Below are positions 36,797 through 46,667 of a stretch of 64,000 nt of DNA, in pieces; position 1 is the first letter of the stretch, and every line of letters starts with the position of its first letter. This stretch comes from Thermodesulfobacteriota bacterium. GTDB taxonomy: Bacteria > Desulfobacterota > Thermodesulfobacteria > Thermodesulfobacteriales > Thermodesulfobacteriaceae. The translations under genes were made by a program, and so were the position numbers. Location of the stretch: NCBI GenBank assembly GCA_030578315.1, contig JAUQQL010000001.1, positions 1 through 64,000 on the forward strand. The letters are read 5' to 3'. The notes below the pieces were generated by a model. The model was given only the letters and a program-made list of their open reading frames with translations, had not been told where the DNA came from and searched no databases.

Positions 36797-39193
36797 TCAA
36801 TTTTTGCTTTTAATTACTAAAGCCCCTGTTACATACTCACTAGGCAAAAGGCTAATAAGTCTTACTCCTTGAGTTGCTCTTCCTTGAGAAGGTATATCTT
36901 CTTCGTTAATTCTTATAGCTTTTCCTGAACTTGCAAAAATAAGAACTTCATCTTTAGGGAGTAAAACCAAACCCCCTGCAAGAGGTCCTGTTTTTTCATT
37001 AAATTGATGAGCTATCAATCCTTTACCAAACCTTCTCTGGATTTTAAACTCCGAAAGAGGTGTTTTTTTACCATATCCCTTTTCTGTAATAGTAAATAAA
37101 ACTCCATTTTCTTCAGTTTTAAGCAACTCTAAAACCTTATCTTTTTCCTCTAACCTTATCCCTATAACTCCTTCCGAAGCTTTTTTACTAACTCTTAACT
37201 CTTCTTCTTTAAAATGAAGAGCTTGTCCATTTTTAGTTAGAATTATAAGAGAATCCTTACCCGAAGTAACAATTCCTCTTCTTAAAGAATCTCCTTTTCT
37301 TAAACTAATCACTAAAAATCCACTCTTTTTAATATTTTTAAGTTCTTCTACTTTGATTTTCTTAATTATACCTTGCTCAGTAATCAGAACAATAAAACCA
37401 CTTTCTACGATTGGTAGTAAAAAAATTATATTGTTATCTATGTAAGAAACTATATTTTTTACATGAATTCCTTTAGACGTTTTATTGGAATAGGGAATTT
37501 TTTGTAATTTTAAAGGATAAACTTTACCATTTTCAGTAAAAGCCCACAGATCTTGATCTGATCTAACTTGAATGGCAGTCTGTAGTTTTTCGTCTATACC
37601 AAAGGTTAAACTTCCTTTTCCACCTCTTTTTTGAGGAGAAAATAGGTCTAAAGGTAGTTTCCGAAAGTAATTTGCTTCATTTACTAGGATTAACACTTCA
37701 TGAGAAGGAAGTTTTTCTTCTAAAAAAGGAATACCTTCTTCAATAATTTCGGTTTTTCTTTCATCTCCAAACTTTTCTTTAATTTCCTTGAGTTCTTCTT
37801 CTATTACTGTAAGAAGTGTTGGTTCGTGAGAAAGAATTTTTTCGTAATAACTTATAGCTCTTTTAAGTTCTTCGTATTCTAAATTTAGTTTTTCTCTTTC
37901 TAAAGCTGTAAGTTTTTGAAGTCTTAAGTTAAGAATTTCTTGAGCTTGAATTTCCGTAAAATTAAATCTTTTCCTTAATTTTTCCTGAGCGTCTTTGGGG
38001 CTTTGAGCTTTTTTGATAATTTCAATAATTTCCTCTATGTGAGTTAAAGCCTTAAGAAAACCCTCTAAAATGTGAGCTCTATCTTTAGCTTTTTTAAGTT
38101 CGTAATGAGTTTTTCTTAAGATAACCGTCTTTCTCCAGTTTAAAAAATGTTGAAGAATATCTTTTAAGGTAAGAATTTCTGGTTTTCCCTGAACCAAGGC
38201 CAACATAATGATTCCAAAAGTAGTTTCTAAGGGAGTGAGTTGATAAATTTGCTGAACTAAACTGTGAGGAGCTGAAGACCATTCTTTTTTTACTTCTACA
38301 ACAATCCTAATACCTTCTTTGTCAGACTCATCTCTTACTTCCGATATACCCTCTAGTTTTTTATTTTTTATTAATTCAGCTAATTTTTCTACAATTTTAG
38401 CTTTACTAACTTGATAAGGAAGCTCGGTAAAAACAATTCTTAACCTATCTTTTTCTTTTTCTAACCTATACTTAGCTCTCAGTTTAATTAACCCTTTACC
38501 TGTGGTGTAAGCTTTTTTAATACCTTCTACTCCTACTATAGAAGCACCGGTAGGAAAGTCCGGACCTTTTATAAAATTCATCAACTCTTCGTTAGATAGA
38601 TTAGGGTCTTTTAAAAGGGCTAAAAGAGCATCTATAACTTCGGAAAGGTTATGAGGAGGTATGTTAGTTGCCATTCCAACTGCAATTCCTGAAGAACCAT
38701 TTATAATAAGATTGGGAATTTTGGAAGGTAACACTATAGGCTCTTTTAAAGTATTGTCATAATTAGGCATAAATTCTACTGTTTCTTTTTCTATATCAGC
38801 TAATAGTTCATGAGCTATACGTGCAAGTCTTACTTCGGTATACCTCATAGCTGCAGGAGCATCTCCATCTACGGAACCAAAATTTCCTTGTCCATCAATT
38901 AAAGGATATCTCATGGTGAAATCTTGAGCCATTCTTACCAAAGCCTCATATACCGGTATATCTCCATGAGGATGATACTTTCCTATAACTTCTCCTACTA
39001 CTCTAGCACTTTTCTTATAAGGCTTATTCCAGTCATTACCCATTTCATGCATAGCATAAAGAATTCTTCTTTGAACAGGTTTTAACCCATCTCTTACATC
39101 AGGTAAAGCTCTTCCTACAATTACACTCATAGCATAATTAAGATATGATTCCTTTAATTCTTCTTCTAAAGGAACAACTATTAGTTCACCCAT
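36797..39193 (-). CDS. gyrA: DNA gyrase subunit A
   Basis: Breakage-reunion subunit of gyrase. 798 residues: winged-helix/tower region with '[25 protein letters not shown]', '[19 protein letters not shown]' and catalytic Tyr118 in '[12 protein letters not shown]', then a six-bladed C-terminal beta-pinwheel. The GyrA box is present as 'PQKRGGKG', separating it from ParC. The residue equivalent to E. coli Ser83 is Ile79 and Asp87 is Glu83. The gene lies between plsC and ino1; gyrB is not in the window. Confidence 0.93.
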   Translation of the reverse strand: MGELIVVPLEEELKESYLNYAMSVIVGRALPDVRDGLKPVQRRILYAMHEMGNDWNKPYKKSARVVGEVIGKYHPHGDIPVYEALVRMAQDFTMRYPLIDGQGNFGSVDGDAPAAMRYTEVRLARIAHELLADIEKETVEFMPNYDNTLKEPIVLPSKIPNLIINGSSGIAVGMATNIPPHNLSEVIDALLALLKDPNLSNEELMNFIKGPDFPTGASIVGVEGIKKAYTTGKGLIKLRAKYRLEKEKDRLRIVFTELPYQVSKAKIVEKLAELIKNKKLEGISEVRDESDKEGIRIVVEVKKEWSSAPHSLVQQIYQLTPLETTFGIIMLALVQGKPEILTLKDILQHFLNWRKTVILRKTHYELKKAKDRAHILEGFLKALTHIEEIIEIIKKAQSPKDAQEKLRKRFNFTEIQAQEILNLRLQKLTALEREKLNLEYEELKRAISYYEKILSHEPTLLTVIEEELKEIKEKFGDERKTEIIEEGIPFLEEKLPSHEVLILVNEANYFRKLPLDLFSPQKRGGKGSLTFGIDEKLQTAIQVRSDQDLWAFTENGKVYPLKLQKIPYSNKTSKGIHVKNIVSYIDNNIIFLLPIVESGFIVLITEQGIIKKIKVEELKNIKKSGFLVISLRKGDSLRRGIVTSGKDSLIILTKNGQALHFKEEELRVSKKASEGVIGIRLEEKDKVLELLKTEENGVLFTITEKGYGKKTPLSEFKIQRRFGKGLIAHQFNEKTGPLAGGLVLLPKDEVLIFASSGKAIRINEEDIPSQGRATQGVRLISLLPSEYVTGALVIKSKN

Positions 39194-39196
39194 AAA

Positions 39197-39937
39197 TTAA
39201 AGGGCACCTCCTTTTTTAATTTCAAGCTTCAAAAATTCTAACCCTTCACTAATCCTTTCTCTTACTATTAAAGAAAGCTTATCTTTATCTTTTAGTCCAA
39301 AGCTGGAAGTTTCTATAGGTTCTCCTATAAAAACTTTCACTTCTTTGTGAGAAGTTTTAAACCAGATTTTCCCTTTAGGTAAAATATAAAAAGTACCCCA
39401 AATAGCTAAGGGCACTACTTTAGCTTTGGTCTTTAGAGGAATTAAAAAACCACCTAATTTAAAAGGTAAAAGTTCCCCACTAGGAGAACGGGTTCCTTCT
39501 GGGAAAATGACAAGAGAATAACCTCTTTTAAAAGTTTCTATACAGGCTAAAATACTTTTTAAACCATCCTTAGGGTCTTTTCTTTCTACTGGAAGATATC
39601 CTAAAACCTTTATAGCCCAACCAAAAAAAGGAATGCGAAATAAACTTTTTTTAGCTAAAAATCTAATTTGATAAGGTTTTAGTATTTTTTCTAATACCGG
39701 AATATCAAGTTGACTTTGATGATTTACCATAAAAATATATCTTTCTTTGCTCAAAAGTTGAGTTTTAGAAATTACCTTTATTTTAACTCCTAAAATAAAA
39801 AGTAGAGCTTTACACCAAAAGTAAGCTATAGCGTGACAGCGAGTTAATATAATCAAAATACTTAAAATTGGAACAGAAGTAACTATAAAAAAATAAGCTA
39901 AGAAATTTCTTACAATTTCTTCCAACTTTGAAAGCAT
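39197..39937 (-). CDS. plsC: 1-acyl-sn-glycerol-3-phosphate acyltransferase
   Basis: Membrane enzyme that makes phosphatidic acid from lysophosphatidic acid. 246 residues: N-terminal transmembrane helix, catalytic 'MVNHQSQLDIPVLEKIL' (HX4D), 'LVIFPEGTRSPSGELLPFKLGGFLI' (glycerol phosphate site) and 'VVPLAIWGT'. It lies three bases upstream of gyrA in the same transcript. Phospholipid role complements pgpA at 3155-3652. Confidence 0.9.
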   Translation of the reverse strand: MLSKLEEIVRNFLAYFFIVTSVPILSILIILTRCHAIAYFWCKALLFILGVKIKVISKTQLLSKERYIFMVNHQSQLDIPVLEKILKPYQIRFLAKKSLFRIPFFGWAIKVLGYLPVERKDPKDGLKSILACIETFKRGYSLVIFPEGTRSPSGELLPFKLGGFLIPLKTKAKVVPLAIWGTFYILPKGKIWFKTSHKEVKVFIGEPIETSSFGLKDKDKLSLIVRERISEGLEFLKLEIKKGGAL

Positions 39938-39943
39938 TTTAAT

Positions 39944-40606
39944 TTAATAAAGATTTAAAAAGTTTCTTAAAATTAAAACCCCCTCAGGCAGATCGTCTCT
40001 TGTAAAGTCCCACTCTAAAGGAGGTTTGTTCCATTTTTTCCAGGCTGAAAGAGAAGTTCCAATAGATTCTGGATGAAACTGTACACCTTCTAAAGGATAA
40101 TATCTATGTTTTATACCCATAATTTCCCCATCTTCGGCTAAGGCAGTTACTTCAAATTCTGAAGGTAGGGTTTTTATATCTATAGCTAAAGAGTGATACC
40201 GCATTCCATAAAAAGGATTAGGTAGGTTAGTAAAAACTCCTTTTCCTGTATGGGAAATAAGAGAAACTTTACCGTGCATAAGTCTTTTAGCTCTTATTAT
40301 TTTTGCAGAAAAAGCTTCTCCAATACACTGATGTCCTAAACAAACTCCAAAAATGGGAATTTTTCCCGAAAAGTGTTTGATAACTTCTACAGAAATCCCT
40401 GCTTCCTTAGGAGTACAGGGACCTGGAGAAATAATAATGTGAGTAGGCTTTAGTTCTTCTATTTGTTCTACCGAAAGGGCATCATTTCTAAAAACCAAAA
40501 CCCCTCCTTTCCACAACTTCTGAATCATTATCCCTACTAATTGAACTAGATTATAGGTAAATGAATCATAGTTATCTATAACTAAAACTTTTTTAACTTC
40601 TCTCAT
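39944..40606 (-). CDS. trpG: Anthranilate synthase component II (glutamine amidotransferase)
   Basis: Provides ammonia from glutamine to TrpE. 220 residues of class I amidotransferase: 'LVIDNYDSFTYNLVQLVG', 'IIISPGPCTPKEAGIS', nucleophile Cys in 'FGVCLGHQCIGEAF', and His-Glu in 'GVQFHPESIGTS'. It overlaps trpE by four bases. It may also serve aminodeoxychorismate synthase (PabA role), since folK lies downstream in the same run; that is inference. Confidence 0.92.
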   Translation of the reverse strand: MREVKKVLVIDNYDSFTYNLVQLVGIMIQKLWKGGVLVFRNDALSVEQIEELKPTHIIISPGPCTPKEAGISVEVIKHFSGKIPIFGVCLGHQCIGEAFSAKIIRAKRLMHGKVSLISHTGKGVFTNLPNPFYGMRYHSLAIDIKTLPSEFEVTALAEDGEIMGIKHRYYPLEGVQFHPESIGTSLSAWKKWNKPPLEWDFTRDDLPEGVLILRNFLNLY

Positions 40607-42069
40607 AAAAAATACCCTTTACTAAAAAGCTCCAGAGCTTTTTTCATTCCTTGAGCCTTATTTATCGTTTCTTGATATTCTTTTTCTGGGATAGAATCAG
40701 CCACAATCCCAGCTCCAGCTTGTAAATAAAGATTTTTTCCTTTCTGAAATAAAGTTCTTATAGTAATACAAAAATCCATATTTTGTGAAAAACCAAAATA
40801 TCCTACAGCTCCTGCATATGGACCTCTAGTTGTGTTTTCAAGTTCTGCAATAATTTCCATAGCTCTTATTTTAGGAGCTCCTGAAACAGTTCCAGCAGGA
40901 AAGGTCGCAGAGAATACCTCAAACATGTCCTTGCCAGGAATCAATTCTCCTTTTACTCCCGAAACAAGATGCATTACATGAGAATATCTTTCAACTATCA
41001 TTAACTCGTAAACTTTTACACTTCCATATCTACAAATTTTTCCTAAATCATTTCTTCCTAGGTCAACCAACATTATATGTTCCGCTAGTTCTTTTTCGTC
41101 TCTTTTAAGTTCTTCTTCCAAATCTTTATCTTCTTCTTCCGTTTTTCCGCGAGGTCTTGTTCCTGCAATAGGACGGGTTTCTACTAAATTATTTTCTAAC
41201 CTTACCAAAATCTCTGGAGATGAACCAATTAAAGTTTCCTCATTCATTTTAAGGAAAAACATATATGGAGAAGGATTAATTTTCCTTAAAGCCCTGTAAA
41301 GAAGAAAAGAAACCTGAGGATTTTCTAAAATTTCGTCTTCCAGTTTGAATCTCTGGGAAAGAACTACCTGAATAATATCTCCTTGAGCAATGTATTCTTT
41401 GGCTTCTTTAACCATCTTTATAAAAGTTTCTTTTTCCAGTTCAGGTTTTAAAGAAAGCTCTTTTTTGAGCGGTTCTATAGTAAAACTTGTTTTTTTAAGA
41501 TTAGCTAAAAGGTTTAGAAGTTTTTCTTTTTTGTTTAGGTAAACCTCTTTAGAAAATCCCTCTTCCTTTCGTACTAAACATACTAATTTTATAGTATGAA
41601 GAACACGGTCATAAATAATTAACACTTCAGGAAAAACGAAGTGAAAAAAGTGAAAGTTTAAAGAATCATTTGGAAGAGGAACTCTAGGCTCAAAAAAGTG
41701 AACCATTTCGTAGCTTACAAAGCCTACTGCTCCTCCCCAAAATCTAGGTAAATCTTTTATAAAGGGAATATTATATCGATAAATAAATTCTTTAAGATGT
41801 TTCCACATGAAAGGAGCATCTTTTTGGGAACTCTTAATAATATAAAAAGGATCTAATCCTAAAAAACTATAACGAGCCCATTTTTCCGGTCCTTCTAAAC
41901 TTTCTAAAAGAAAAATATAGTCTTGATTTTTAAATACTTTATAAAGAAGAGAAATAGGGGTTTCCAAATCTGCAGATATTTCAATATAAACTGGAATCAA
42001 AGTATAGCTTTCTGCTAGGTTTAAAAACTCCTTTAAAGAAGGTTTTACTTCTAAATCGTAAAAATTCAT
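40603..42069 (-). CDS. trpE: Anthranilate synthase component I
   Basis: Chorismate-utilising subunit that begins tryptophan synthesis. 488 residues: N-terminal regulatory region with '[21 protein letters not shown]' (the feedback-site Ser-type motif is not exactly preserved), then the chorismate fold '[12 protein letters not shown]', '[19 protein letters not shown]' region, '[18 protein letters not shown]' and '[39 protein letters not shown]'. Other trp genes are not next to it. The ATG shares a base with the hisS stop. Confidence 0.92.
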   Translation of the reverse strand: MNFYDLEVKPSLKEFLNLAESYTLIPVYIEISADLETPISLLYKVFKNQDYIFLLESLEGPEKWARYSFLGLDPFYIIKSSQKDAPFMWKHLKEFIYRYNIPFIKDLPRFWGGAVGFVSYEMVHFFEPRVPLPNDSLNFHFFHFVFPEVLIIYDRVLHTIKLVCLVRKEEGFSKEVYLNKKEKLLNLLANLKKTSFTIEPLKKELSLKPELEKETFIKMVKEAKEYIAQGDIIQVVLSQRFKLEDEILENPQVSFLLYRALRKINPSPYMFFLKMNEETLIGSSPEILVRLENNLVETRPIAGTRPRGKTEEEDKDLEEELKRDEKELAEHIMLVDLGRNDLGKICRYGSVKVYELMIVERYSHVMHLVSGVKGELIPGKDMFEVFSATFPAGTVSGAPKIRAMEIIAELENTTRGPYAGAVGYFGFSQNMDFCITIRTLFQKGKNLYLQAGAGIVADSIPEKEYQETINKAQGMKKALELFSKGYFL

Positions 42070-43367
42070 TAGTGAACAAGCTCTTCTTTTAGTTTAGGAA
42101 TTAGATTTTCTAAAGAAATTTTTTCTTGAGTTCCCCTAAGCATATCTTTAAGCAAAATCTTTCCTTCCTTAATTTCATTTTCTCCTAAAATAAGAACTTT
42201 TTTACTGGCAAGCTTATCAGCTTCTCTCAAAAGAGCTTTTAAACTTTTTTCTTCATAAAGAACTTCTACCTTAAAATTAGCTTCTCTTAAAGTTTCAGCC
42301 AGTTTAAGTCCTTCTTTAAATTGTTTCTTACCTAAAAGAGCTAGAAAAACCTGAGGAGAAAGATCATCCAAAAAAATTTGAGGTGAAAGATAAGAAGATA
42401 TACAAAGTTCCCATCTTTCAACTCCTATGGCAAATCCTATAGCTGGTAAAGATGGCCCTCCCAATTCCTCTAACAATTTATCGTATCTTCCTCCTGCACA
42501 CACTGTATCTTGGGCTCCAAGTCCTTTACCTTTAATTTCAAAAATAGTTCTGGTATAGTAGTCAAGCCCTCTTACTAAATAAGGATTAAAAACATACTTA
42601 AGACCTAAAAAGTCTAAAAGTTCCAATAACTCTTGAAAATGGCCTTTACAATTACTACACCAAAATCTGTTAATAGGTTCAAGTTTCTGAATTTCATTTT
42701 TGCAATTTGGATCTTTACAGTCTAATATTCTAAAAGGATTTCTTTCTAATCTTTGTCGGCAAGTATTACAAAGGACTTTATCTCTTTCTTTTAAAGAAGA
42801 CAAAAGATAACCCTTGTACTCAGGACGACATCTTTCACATCCTAGAGAATTTATTTCTAAAGTGAAAAGGTTGTCATTTTTAACTTCTTTAGCAAGAATT
42901 TTCAATGGAGAGTATAAAATATTTATACTCATTTTAATGACTTCAGCTTCATACCAAGGAGTTAAATTTCCAAAAAATTCTACATCTATTTGATAAAATT
43001 CTCTAAGTCTTCCTTTTTGAGGTCTCTCATGTCTAAACATGGGACCAACAGTAAAAAGTTTTAATGGTTTAGGTTTCATATAAAGACTATTTTCAATAAT
43101 CATTCTACAAATTCCAGCTGTGGCTTCGGGACGCAAGGTTAAAAACTCTTGATTTCGATCTTGAAAGGTATAAGTCTCTTTTTGAACAATATCAGTAACT
43201 TCTCCTATAGACCTTATAAATAATTCAGTTTTTTCTAAAATAGGAATTTTTACTTCTTGATAATTATAATTTTTTAAAATTTTTTTAGCAATTCCTATAA
43301 GATATTCGTACTTTAAAAATTCTTCAGGTAACCAGTCTTTAAACCCTCTTATGGATTGAAATTTCAT
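42069..43367 (-). CDS. hisS: Histidyl-tRNA synthetase
   Basis: Class II synthetase, 432 residues. Motif 1/2 region 'TVGPMFRHERPQKGRLREFYQIDVEFFG', histidine-specific 'LVRGLDYYTRTIFEI' and 'AGGRYDKLLEELGG', motif 3 'PAIGFAIGVERWELC', plus a C-terminal anticodon domain. An inserted segment with eight Cys in CxxC-like pairs ('CERC', 'CNTC', 'CKDPNC', 'CSNC') suggests a zinc-binding insertion. An extended -10 (43383-43375) lies seven bases upstream of the ATG, and no ribosome binding site is seen, so the mRNA is probably leaderless. Confidence 0.94.
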   Translation of the reverse strand: MKFQSIRGFKDWLPEEFLKYEYLIGIAKKILKNYNYQEVKIPILEKTELFIRSIGEVTDIVQKETYTFQDRNQEFLTLRPEATAGICRMIIENSLYMKPKPLKLFTVGPMFRHERPQKGRLREFYQIDVEFFGNLTPWYEAEVIKMSINILYSPLKILAKEVKNDNLFTLEINSLGCERCRPEYKGYLLSSLKERDKVLCNTCRQRLERNPFRILDCKDPNCKNEIQKLEPINRFWCSNCKGHFQELLELLDFLGLKYVFNPYLVRGLDYYTRTIFEIKGKGLGAQDTVCAGGRYDKLLEELGGPSLPAIGFAIGVERWELCISSYLSPQIFLDDLSPQVFLALLGKKQFKEGLKLAETLREANFKVEVLYEEKSLKALLREADKLASKKVLILGENEIKEGKILLKDMLRGTQEKISLENLIPKLKEELVH

Positions 43368-43374
43368 AGACCAT

Positions 43375-43383
43375 ATTTTATCA
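43375..43383 (-). promoter_or_regulatory. Extended -10 promoter placed for a leaderless hisS transcript
   Basis: Minus strand reads TGA-TAAAAT (43383-43375), an extended -10. Exactly seven bases separate it from the hisS ATG at 43367, so transcription should begin at the start codon. Confidence 0.5.
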
Positions 43384-43477
43384 CGAAAGAAAAAAAAATT
43401 AAGATTTCGAAAGTTTTTATATATATAGTGATAATTTGCTTTCCATTCCTAATAGTACCTTTTTGTGATGTGCTGTG

Positions 43478-43506
43478 TTGTTTTTTTGAATAATTTATTT
43501 TAAAAT
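43478..43506 (+). promoter_or_regulatory. Candidate promoter of the J-domain-lysC-cimA unit
   Basis: TTGTTT (43478-43483), 17 bases, TAAAAT (43501-43506). Start of transcription near 43513, followed by a GAGG ribosome binding site and the ATG at 43529. Confidence 0.4.
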
Positions 43507-43528
43507 AATTTTTTAAAGCGAGGATATA

Positions 43529-43828
43529 ATGCATAGATATAGTAAGTGGCAAAAAATTGAAGAAGCTCGTAAGATTTTAAAGTTACCTATTAGAACCACA
43601 AGAAGAGAAATTATAGAACAGTATAAAAATTTAGCTAAAGCTTTTCATCCTGACAAAGGAGGAGATGAAGAGCAGATGAAGAAACTTAACGAGGCTTATG
43701 AAGTTTTGATGAGATATTGTGATAATTACTTGATAATTTTAGCTCCTAATGATAATATTTTAGACCCTGAAGATTGGTGGTTTGAGCATTTTGGAGAAGA
43801 TCCCATTTGGGGAAAAATGAAAAGATAG
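43529..43828 (+). CDS. Short J-domain protein
   Basis: 99 residues consisting mostly of one J-domain: 'WQKIEEARKILKLPIRTTRREIIEQYKNLAKAFHPDKGGDEEQMKKLNEAYEVLM' with the HPD tripeptide that stimulates DnaK ATPase. The C-terminal 'DNILDPEDWWFEHFGEDPIWGK' is unlike the substrate-binding parts of DnaJ. It starts a transcript with lysC and cimA; why is not clear. A second, longer J-protein is at 61693-62607. Confidence 0.85.
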   Translation: MHRYSKWQKIEEARKILKLPIRTTRREIIEQYKNLAKAFHPDKGGDEEQMKKLNEAYEVLMRYCDNYLIILAPNDNILDPEDWWFEHFGEDPIWGKMKR

Positions 43829-43840
43829 GGAGTGAAAAAA

Positions 43841-45070
43841 ATGCTTATAGTTCAGAAGTATGGAGGAACTTCGGTTGCCAATTTAGATAGAATTAAAAAT
43901 GTAGCTCAAAGAATCATAAAATACAAGAATCAGGGGCATCAATTGGTAGTAGTAGTTTCAGCTATGGCTGGAGAAACCGACCGTTTAATAAATTTAGCCA
44001 AATCAATAACTCCTAATCCTCCTTTAAGAGAGTTAGATATGTTAGTTTCAACTGGAGAACAAGTAACTTCTTCGCTTTTAAGCATTGCTCTTCAAAGTAT
44101 GGGAGTCCCTTCTATTGCTTTTTTAGGATATCAGATTCCTATCTATACTACTGAGTTTTTTACCAAAGCTAAAATAAAAGAAATTAAAGTAGAAAAAATA
44201 AAAGAGGAACTTAACCAAGGGAAAGTGGTAGTAGTAGCAGGATTTCAGGGAGTTACTGAAAGGGGAGACATTACTACTTTGGGAAGGGGTGGGTCAGATA
44301 CTACTGCGGTAGCCTTAGCTGCAGCTTTAAAAGCAGATCTTTGTGAGATTTATACTGATGTGGAAGGTGTTTTTACTGCTGACCCAAGAATCGTGGATAA
44401 AGCTCGAAAACTTTCCAAAATTTCTTACGAAGAAATGCTTGAAATGGCAAGTGCTGGAGCCAAAGTTTTGGAGATGCGCTCAGTTGAACTAGCTATGATC
44501 TATAAAGTACCTTTAGTTGTGAGGTCAAGTTTTAACGAAAGTGAAGGAACTTTAATTACTGAGGAGGATGAAGAAATGGAAAGAGTATTAGTTTCAGGAG
44601 TTACTTATAATAGAAACGAAGCCCGTATAAGCATATATGGAGTTCCTGACAAACCAGGAGTTGCTGCTAAAATTTTTGGACCTATTGGAGAAAGAGGTAT
44701 TGTTGTAGATATGATTGTTCAAACTTCCAGAACAGATGGTAAAGCAGATTTAACTTTTACTGTCCCCAAAACTGATTATAAGCAAACTATGGAAATAGTG
44801 AAAAATATAGCTTCTGAGCTTTCAGCTGAAAAGGTTGAAGGAGACGAAAAAATTGCTAAAGTTTCTATTGTGGGAGCAGGTATGAGAATTCATCCAGGAG
44901 TAGCAACTAAAATGTTTGAAACCCTTGCTAACCATGGAATTAATATTATAATGATTTCTACTTCAGAAATAAAGATTTCCTGCATTATCGAAGAAAAGTA
45001 TACGGAATTAGCTGTAAGAGCTCTTCACGAAGCCTTTGAACTTGAAAGCGAAGTAAAGGAAGAAAAATGA
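43841..45070 (+). CDS. lysC: Aspartate kinase
   Basis: First step from aspartate to lysine, threonine and methionine. With the ATG at 43841 it has 409 residues; a GTG at 43832 is a less likely start. '[11 protein letters not shown]' (substrate loop), '[52 protein letters not shown]' and two C-terminal ACT domains (about 255-405) for lysine/threonine feedback. Stop overlaps cimA by four bases (ATGA). Confidence 0.94.
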   Translation: MLIVQKYGGTSVANLDRIKNVAQRIIKYKNQGHQLVVVVSAMAGETDRLINLAKSITPNPPLRELDMLVSTGEQVTSSLLSIALQSMGVPSIAFLGYQIPIYTTEFFTKAKIKEIKVEKIKEELNQGKVVVVAGFQGVTERGDITTLGRGGSDTTAVALAAALKADLCEIYTDVEGVFTADPRIVDKARKLSKISYEEMLEMASAGAKVLEMRSVELAMIYKVPLVVRSSFNESEGTLITEEDEEMERVLVSGVTYNRNEARISIYGVPDKPGVAAKIFGPIGERGIVVDMIVQTSRTDGKADLTFTVPKTDYKQTMEIVKNIASELSAEKVEGDEKIAKVSIVGAGMRIHPGVATKMFETLANHGINIIMISTSEIKISCIIEEKYTELAVRALHEAFELESEVKEEK

Positions 45071-46659
45071 GAAAAATTGAAATTTACGATACTACTCTAA
45101 GAGATGGGGCTCAAGCTGAAGAGGTAAACTTTTCTTTAAACGACAAAATTAGAATTGCTTTAAAGCTGGATGAATTTAAAATAGACTACATTGAAGGGGG
45201 ATGGCCAGCTTCTAATCCCAAGGACTTTCAATTTTTTAAGGAAATAAAAGAATACCACTTGAAGCATTCTCAAATCGTTGCTTTTGGGAGTACTCATCAT
45301 CCTCAAAAAAATCCTGAAAATGATGAAAACTTAAAAAGTTTGCTTGTGGTTAAAACTCCAGTAGTTACTATATTTGGAAAATCATGGACGATACATGTAA
45401 AAGAAGCTCTTAAAACTACTTTAGAGCACAATCTAGAGATAATTTCCAATTCTATAAGATTTCTAAGACCTCATGTAGAGAAACTTTTTTATGATGCAGA
45501 ACATTTTTTTGATGGATTTAAAGAAGATCCAGATTATGCTATAGAAACTATTAAAAGGGCTTATCTTGCTGGAGCAGATTGTATAATTCTTTGTGATACT
45601 AATGGAGGAACTTTAACTCACGAAGTGGTTGAAATTATAAGAGAAGTAAAAAAACGGCTTGGAGAAAATGTTCCTTTAGGAATTCACGCTCATAACGATT
45701 CAGAATGTGCAGTAGCTAATAGTATAGAAGCTGTAAGAGAGGGAGTTATTCAGGTTCAAGGAACTATTAATGGAATAGGTGAAAGGTGTGGTAATGCTAA
45801 TCTTTGCTCAGTTATTCCTAATTTGGTTTTAAAAATGGGTTATCAGTGTAGTTGTGCGGATGTTTTGTTTAAGCTTACAGAAGTTTCCCGTTACGTATTT
45901 GAAATAGCTAATTTAACTCATCTTCCCAAACTTCCTTATGTGGGTAGGTCAGCTTTTGCACATAAAGGAGGTATTCATGTTTCGGCAGTTTTAAAGTCTC
46001 CAAGAACCTATGAACACATAGACCCCTTCTTAGTTGGAAATGTAAGAAGAATTTTAGTTTCTGAACTTTCTGGAAAAAGTAACCTTATTTATAAAGCTAA
46101 AGAATTGGGGATTGAACTTGATATAGAAAGTCCTCTTTTAAATAAAATTGTGGATGAAGTTAAAAAATTAGAAGCTCAGGGTTATGAATTTGAAGCAGCT
46201 GAAGCATCTTTAGAACTTTTAATTTATAAGCTTCTTGGAGAACCTAAACAATATTTTGAACTTTTAAGTTATAAAGTTTTGGATATTAAACAGGAAAAAA
46301 ATTCTTCTCATGCTGAAGCTACAGTAATTTTAAGAGTTCCTCCAGGAGTAGGAGAGGTGGAACATACTGCAGCTGTTGGAAATGGTCCTGTTAATGCTTT
46401 AGATAATGCTTTAAGGAAAGCTTTAGAAAGGTTTTATCCTAAAATAAAAGAAATGGAATTAGAAGACTACAAAGTAAGAGTGCTTCCAGGTCTTCCAGGT
46501 ACAGCTTCCAAGGTTCGTGTTTTGATTATTTCTAAAAGTAAAGATAAAAAGTGGGGGACAGTTGGAGTTTCTACGGATATTTTGGAAGCTAGCTGCCAAG
46601 CTCTAGTAGATTCTTATACTTACAAACTTTTCTTAGATAAGACCAAAAAAGCAAAATAG
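45067..46659 (+). CDS. cimA: (R)-citramalate synthase
   Basis: Condenses acetyl-CoA with pyruvate, the threonine-independent route to isoleucine. 530 residues: HMGL-like TIM barrel '[28 protein letters not shown]', '[20 protein letters not shown]', '[22 protein letters not shown]' and '[14 protein letters not shown]', then a C-terminal LeuA-type allosteric domain. The Asn/Glu pattern and length separate CimA from LeuA. The pathway continues with IlvC-type enzymes (ilvC at 28122-29120). Confidence 0.9.
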   Translation: MRKIEIYDTTLRDGAQAEEVNFSLNDKIRIALKLDEFKIDYIEGGWPASNPKDFQFFKEIKEYHLKHSQIVAFGSTHHPQKNPENDENLKSLLVVKTPVVTIFGKSWTIHVKEALKTTLEHNLEIISNSIRFLRPHVEKLFYDAEHFFDGFKEDPDYAIETIKRAYLAGADCIILCDTNGGTLTHEVVEIIREVKKRLGENVPLGIHAHNDSECAVANSIEAVREGVIQVQGTINGIGERCGNANLCSVIPNLVLKMGYQCSCADVLFKLTEVSRYVFEIANLTHLPKLPYVGRSAFAHKGGIHVSAVLKSPRTYEHIDPFLVGNVRRILVSELSGKSNLIYKAKELGIELDIESPLLNKIVDEVKKLEAQGYEFEAAEASLELLIYKLLGEPKQYFELLSYKVLDIKQEKNSSHAEATVILRVPPGVGEVEHTAAVGNGPVNALDNALRKALERFYPKIKEMELEDYKVRVLPGLPGTASKVRVLIISKSKDKKWGTVGVSTDILEASCQALVDSYTYKLFLDKTKKAK

Positions 46660-46667
46660 GAGGAGAA

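Noticed and set aside
36797-39193. Topoisomerase IV subunit ParC
   Set aside because: A GyrA box (QKRGGKG) is present in the C-terminal domain, which favours gyrase.
43364-43552. Small minus-strand frame between hisS and the J-domain gene
   Set aside because: Low-complexity sequence over a promoter region, no ribosome binding site and no recognisable family.
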